This document shows, piece by piece, positions 61,525 through 64,000 of a stretch of 64,000 bases of DNA; the first letter of the stretch is position 1, and the number at the start of each line of letters is the position of its first letter. The DNA lies in NCBI GenBank assembly GCA_002838205.1, contig CP017950.1, positions 1,432,858 to 1,496,857 on the forward strand, written 5' to 3'. This DNA comes from Tenericutes bacterium MZ-XQ. GTDB lineage: Bacteria; Bacillota_I; Bacilli_A; Acholeplasmatales; Acholeplasmataceae. The translations under genes and the position numbers were made by a program. Below the pieces are notes generated by a model that searched no databases, was not told the DNA's origin, and worked only from the letters and a program-made list of their open reading frames with translations.

Positions 61525-63885
61525 TTAGTCCTCCTGGAATGCTCTTGTTTTTGATAAGTTCCATGCAGTTAGTGAACCAACAAACAAGAAGATGAGTACT
61601 GAGAACACAGATGCCATATTAAAGATTGAGTAATCAACCGTTAACGTATACATCCATGAGATCAGAATATCCGTGTCTCCAGCAAATCCCCTGCTGGCTA
61701 TACCAGAGTTCGGACCACCACCTGTAATAAAGTAGATGACCCCGAAGTTATTAAAGTTCCCTGAGAAAGTCATGATTAGGATAGGTGCTGTAGAGTATAA
61801 AACAAGTGGCATAGTGATCTTTGTAATTTTTTGTATGCCAGATGCACCATCAATATCTGCTGCTTCATATAATGTTTTATCAATGGCTGTCATAACACCA
61901 GTCATAAGTGCCATAAAGTAAGGGAATCCTAACCAAATATTTACAAGAATAAGTGTTGCCCGTACGAACGTTGGATTAAATGGATTACTAAACCATTGAA
62001 TATTAGATTCACCTAAATAAAGTAACTTAGAGAACCCTGTTAAGCTATCATAACTTACACCTAACATATTTAAATTTCTTAAAACCTCATAGATACCAAT
62101 ATCTTGCATGAATGTATTAATGAAACCAACTTCATTAAACATAACTGAGAATACCATTTGTGATAATAATGCTGGTATCGCCCATGGAAGAATTAACACA
62201 GTTCTCCAAAATTTTCTAAATACGACTTTTTCACTATTTAAAATAAGTGCTTGGAAAAATCCACCAAAGAAAACTGTAGCCGTTGAAAGCACAGCCCAAA
62301 CGACTGTCCAAGATAAAACTCTCCAGAATGCTACACCAAATGATGCACCTAATCCACTTGTGAAATTAAATAACGCTATGAAATTCGTAAGTCCAACCCA
62401 GTTAAATGTATCCAGCATTGATTCATTACCTGCAATGTTTGTAAAGGCAATGACAAAACCAAATGCAATTGGCATAATAGAAATGAAACCTAAAACAAAT
62501 ATAGCTGGTGATAAAACGATATATTCAAAACTTTCTTCATATACATTTTTGAAGTAAGCTCCATCTTTTAACACTTTTTCTTTTTTTCTCTTCTTTTCAC
62601 TTGTTACATAAGCATCTCTAATACTCCAACCCATAAAGATGAAGAAAAAGAACGATAATATAACACCAATAAGTCCTTCAAGTAATAACATGGTTGAAAC
62701 ATGGCCTCTTACTGGCACTGTTTCAGAAACATTAAACGATGTTAATAGTGAAAAGTCACTATCGCTATTTCCAACCATTGCATCCATTAATCCCATGTGA
62801 CCGCTAATATTAACTTTTTGTGCAGTCCCTAATGTAACTACAGCCCAATAACCTCGAACGAATAATCCGCCTCGATCATAAAAGAAATTATTAAACTGTT
62901 CTTCAAAACTATCTTTTAGTTCAGGATTAAGTTCATGATAAACTTTAATCATAAGTTTAGTAATATCTACACCTGTATACTCGTTCCAAGCATATGAGAA
63001 TGTATATGACATTGCTTGTCTAAATGTGACTGAAAAAGAAGTTTCTTTGTACTGAATGCGTCGTGAGTTATATATCAAATTAGGCTCGTAATATTCAAAG
63101 ATATTTCCATCAAGTAAATAAATAGGTCCTTCAACTGAAATCTCAGTTGGATTAGTTAAACTTACGACTTCACTTGTTTGTAAATCAATATAAACTGTAG
63201 CTACATCATCTGTAGCTTTAACATAAAACTTATTATTTGCACGAAAAATGTCTCCTGACTTAACAAATAAAGTTAAATCATCGAGATTTGTTTTTACATT
63301 ACTTTCTACTAATTCTCCCGTTAGTATACTAGTTTCTACAAATTCTTTTTTGTTGCTTCCGTCTTCTTGTTCTACATTTCTTTCAACGTAGTATTTGCCA
63401 TCAACATCTTTATATAAAGTTTGCTTTCTAATCAAATGTACTAAATTTTCTTCGTTATAATTCTCTTTAAAATCGTCAAGTAAAATATCTTCACTTGATA
63501 CTAAATTTGTGTATTTGATCGGACTATTTTTTTTGAGATCTTGAGCAAAAAATTCTATAAACAACTCTTCAGTTAGATTTTCTTCTCCGCCTATTTCTTC
63601 TAAAAATAGTTCGAAGTCTTCATAAGATGCACCATCTACAAGTTTATTATAATTATACTCCGCCATAAACCCATTGATGTACCACTCATCACCTAAATTG
63701 TTGCCTGCAACTTTATCATACGCATTAATATCATCTTGATAATGACTTGTTCCAAATTCAATACCAACAAATAATGCAAAAACGACAAAAAAGAATAGAA
63801 ACTTAAAAAATTGCCCATTGAGTAATTGTCCTAGGCCCCAAATAATCCCAGAAGCAATCGCTTTAATTATGCTTAATATTTTCAT
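61525..63885 (-). CDS. malF: Maltodextrin ABC permease MalF with large extra domain
   Basis: A 786-residue protein, far longer than the 430-520 usual for MalF. An N-terminal helix (IIKAIASGIIWGLGQLLNGQFFKFLFFFVVFALF) is followed by about 360 residues of polar, probably extracytoplasmic sequence (about 45-400). A helix at about 402-428 comes next, then the permease core from about 460. Its EAA loop is TLYEAADIDGASGIQKITKITMPL. MalF pairs with MalG to form the channel. The extra domain might dock the binding protein or sense substrate. A stem-loop between malE and this gene could reduce its expression. Confidence 0.9.
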   Translation of the reverse strand: MKILSIIKAIASGIIWGLGQLLNGQFFKFLFFFVVFALFVGIEFGTSHYQDDINAYDKVAGNNLGDEWYINGFMAEYNYNKLVDGASYEDFELFLEEIGGEENLTEELFIEFFAQDLKKNSPIKYTNLVSSEDILLDDFKENYNEENLVHLIRKQTLYKDVDGKYYVERNVEQEDGSNKKEFVETSILTGELVESNVKTNLDDLTLFVKSGDIFRANNKFYVKATDDVATVYIDLQTSEVVSLTNPTEISVEGPIYLLDGNIFEYYEPNLIYNSRRIQYKETSFSVTFRQAMSYTFSYAWNEYTGVDITKLMIKVYHELNPELKDSFEEQFNNFFYDRGGLFVRGYWAVVTLGTAQKVNISGHMGLMDAMVGNSDSDFSLLTSFNVSETVPVRGHVSTMLLLEGLIGVILSFFFFIFMGWSIRDAYVTSEKKRKKEKVLKDGAYFKNVYEESFEYIVLSPAIFVLGFISIMPIAFGFVIAFTNIAGNESMLDTFNWVGLTNFIALFNFTSGLGASFGVAFWRVLSWTVVWAVLSTATVFFGGFFQALILNSEKVVFRKFWRTVLILPWAIPALLSQMVFSVMFNEVGFINTFMQDIGIYEVLRNLNMLGVSYDSLTGFSKLLYLGESNIQWFSNPFNPTFVRATLILVNIWLGFPYFMALMTGVMTAIDKTLYEAADIDGASGIQKITKITMPLVLYSTAPILIMTFSGNFNNFGVIYFITGGGPNSGIASRGFAGDTDILISWMYTLTVDYSIFNMASVFSVLIFLFVGSLTAWNLSKTRAFQED

Positions 63886-63924
63886 TGAGCCCTCCGTTAT
63901 ATAAACTAAATGAGGACGGCAAGA

Positions 63925-63955
63925 TTATGCCGCCTCATCATAGTTTTTAAATAAA
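63925..63955 (-). other. Stem-loop between malE and malF
   Basis: On the minus strand ATGAGG-CGGCA pairs with TGCCG-TCCTCAT with one bulged base, a strong stem without a T run. It may protect the malE transcript or partly stop transcription so that the binding protein is made in excess. Confidence 0.55.
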
Positions 63956-63969
63956 TTATTTTGAAATTA

Positions 63970-64000
63970 TTAACCAGCTAGACCTACACGAGTTCTATAT
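63970..64000 (-). CDS. C-terminal end of the presumed maltodextrin-binding protein
   Basis: The last nine residues visible are YRTRVGLAG followed by TAA, in an open frame running off the right edge. The position before malF is that of malE. Too little is visible for a firm identification. Confidence 0.35.
   Translation of the reverse strand, partial: YRTRVGLAG

Noticed and set aside
62108-62557. 149-codon plus-strand frame
   Set aside because: It lies wholly opposite malF and has no start signal or recognisable product.
1-64000. Use of TGA as Trp (Mycoplasma code 4)
   Set aside because: Several well-defined genes end in TGA and Trp residues in conserved motifs use TGG, so the standard bacterial code applies.

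Overview
The window looks like chromosome of a wall-less Mollicute of the Acholeplasma type. The DNA is AT-rich, the gene content is Firmicute-like (PolC, PheST behind a T-box, RlmN-RsgA-Rpe-ThiN next to RpmB and FakA), and TGA is used as a stop (for example mnmM and the IS3 orfA), which excludes the Mycoplasma code. No peptidoglycan gene is seen, and the prophage has holin-like genes but no endolysin. Genus-level placement is inference.

Layout. (1) 1-2671: a minus-strand recombination module: a small HTH/zinc-ribbon protein, a SHOCT-like protein and two overlapping serine recombinases, the second cut by the window edge. (2) 2722-18210: late genes of an HK97-type siphophage on the minus strand, in the order portal, protease, capsid, connector/closure proteins, tail tube, tail chaperones with a probable +1 frameshift, tape measure, distal tail and tip proteins, a nucleotidyltransferase and holin-like proteins. 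Between the tail chaperone and the tape measure sits a 'moron' with its own promoter and terminator, encoding a FetAB-type metal ABC transporter and a CopZ-type Fe-S protein. The 5' end of the portal gene is cut off by an IS3-family element (18211-19599), so the packaging genes are missing here and the prophage is probably defective. (3) 19674-25448: phased repeats, tRNA-Leu(GAG), fakA, rpmB, and the thiN-rpe-rsgA-rlmN operon. (4) 25487-26836: an IS110-family element whose left non-coding end may encode a bridge RNA. (5) 27021-43909: housekeeping genes (pheST with T-box, a Bax-inhibitor-like membrane protein, polC, a DUF1189 protein, mnmL-mnmM, leuS, acpP) and an ECF sigma / anti-sigma / RsgI-like lipoprotein module. 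(6) 43997-46405: a polar amino-acid ABC transporter operon behind a leader RNA that looks like a riboswitch or attenuator of unrecognised class. (7) 46394-64000: an alpha-glucan cluster: 4-alpha-glucanotransferase, an alpha-glucosidase, a neopullulanase-like enzyme, a LacI-family regulator, branching enzyme, pullulanase, a short GH13 enzyme, phosphorylase, and a maltodextrin ABC transporter with two unusually enlarged permeases.

How it works together. The transporter (malE fragment, malF, malG) would import maltodextrins. Pullulanase debranches, phosphorylase and 4-alpha-glucanotransferase shorten and disproportionate chains, and the glucosidases finish to glucose. Two closely similar LacI-type operators, one in the divergent promoter region beside the regulator gene's operon and one upstream of the phosphorylase operon, suggest one local regulon. 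In the phage, gene order and overlaps show one long late transcript, now interrupted by the moron's terminator and beheaded by the IS3 element.
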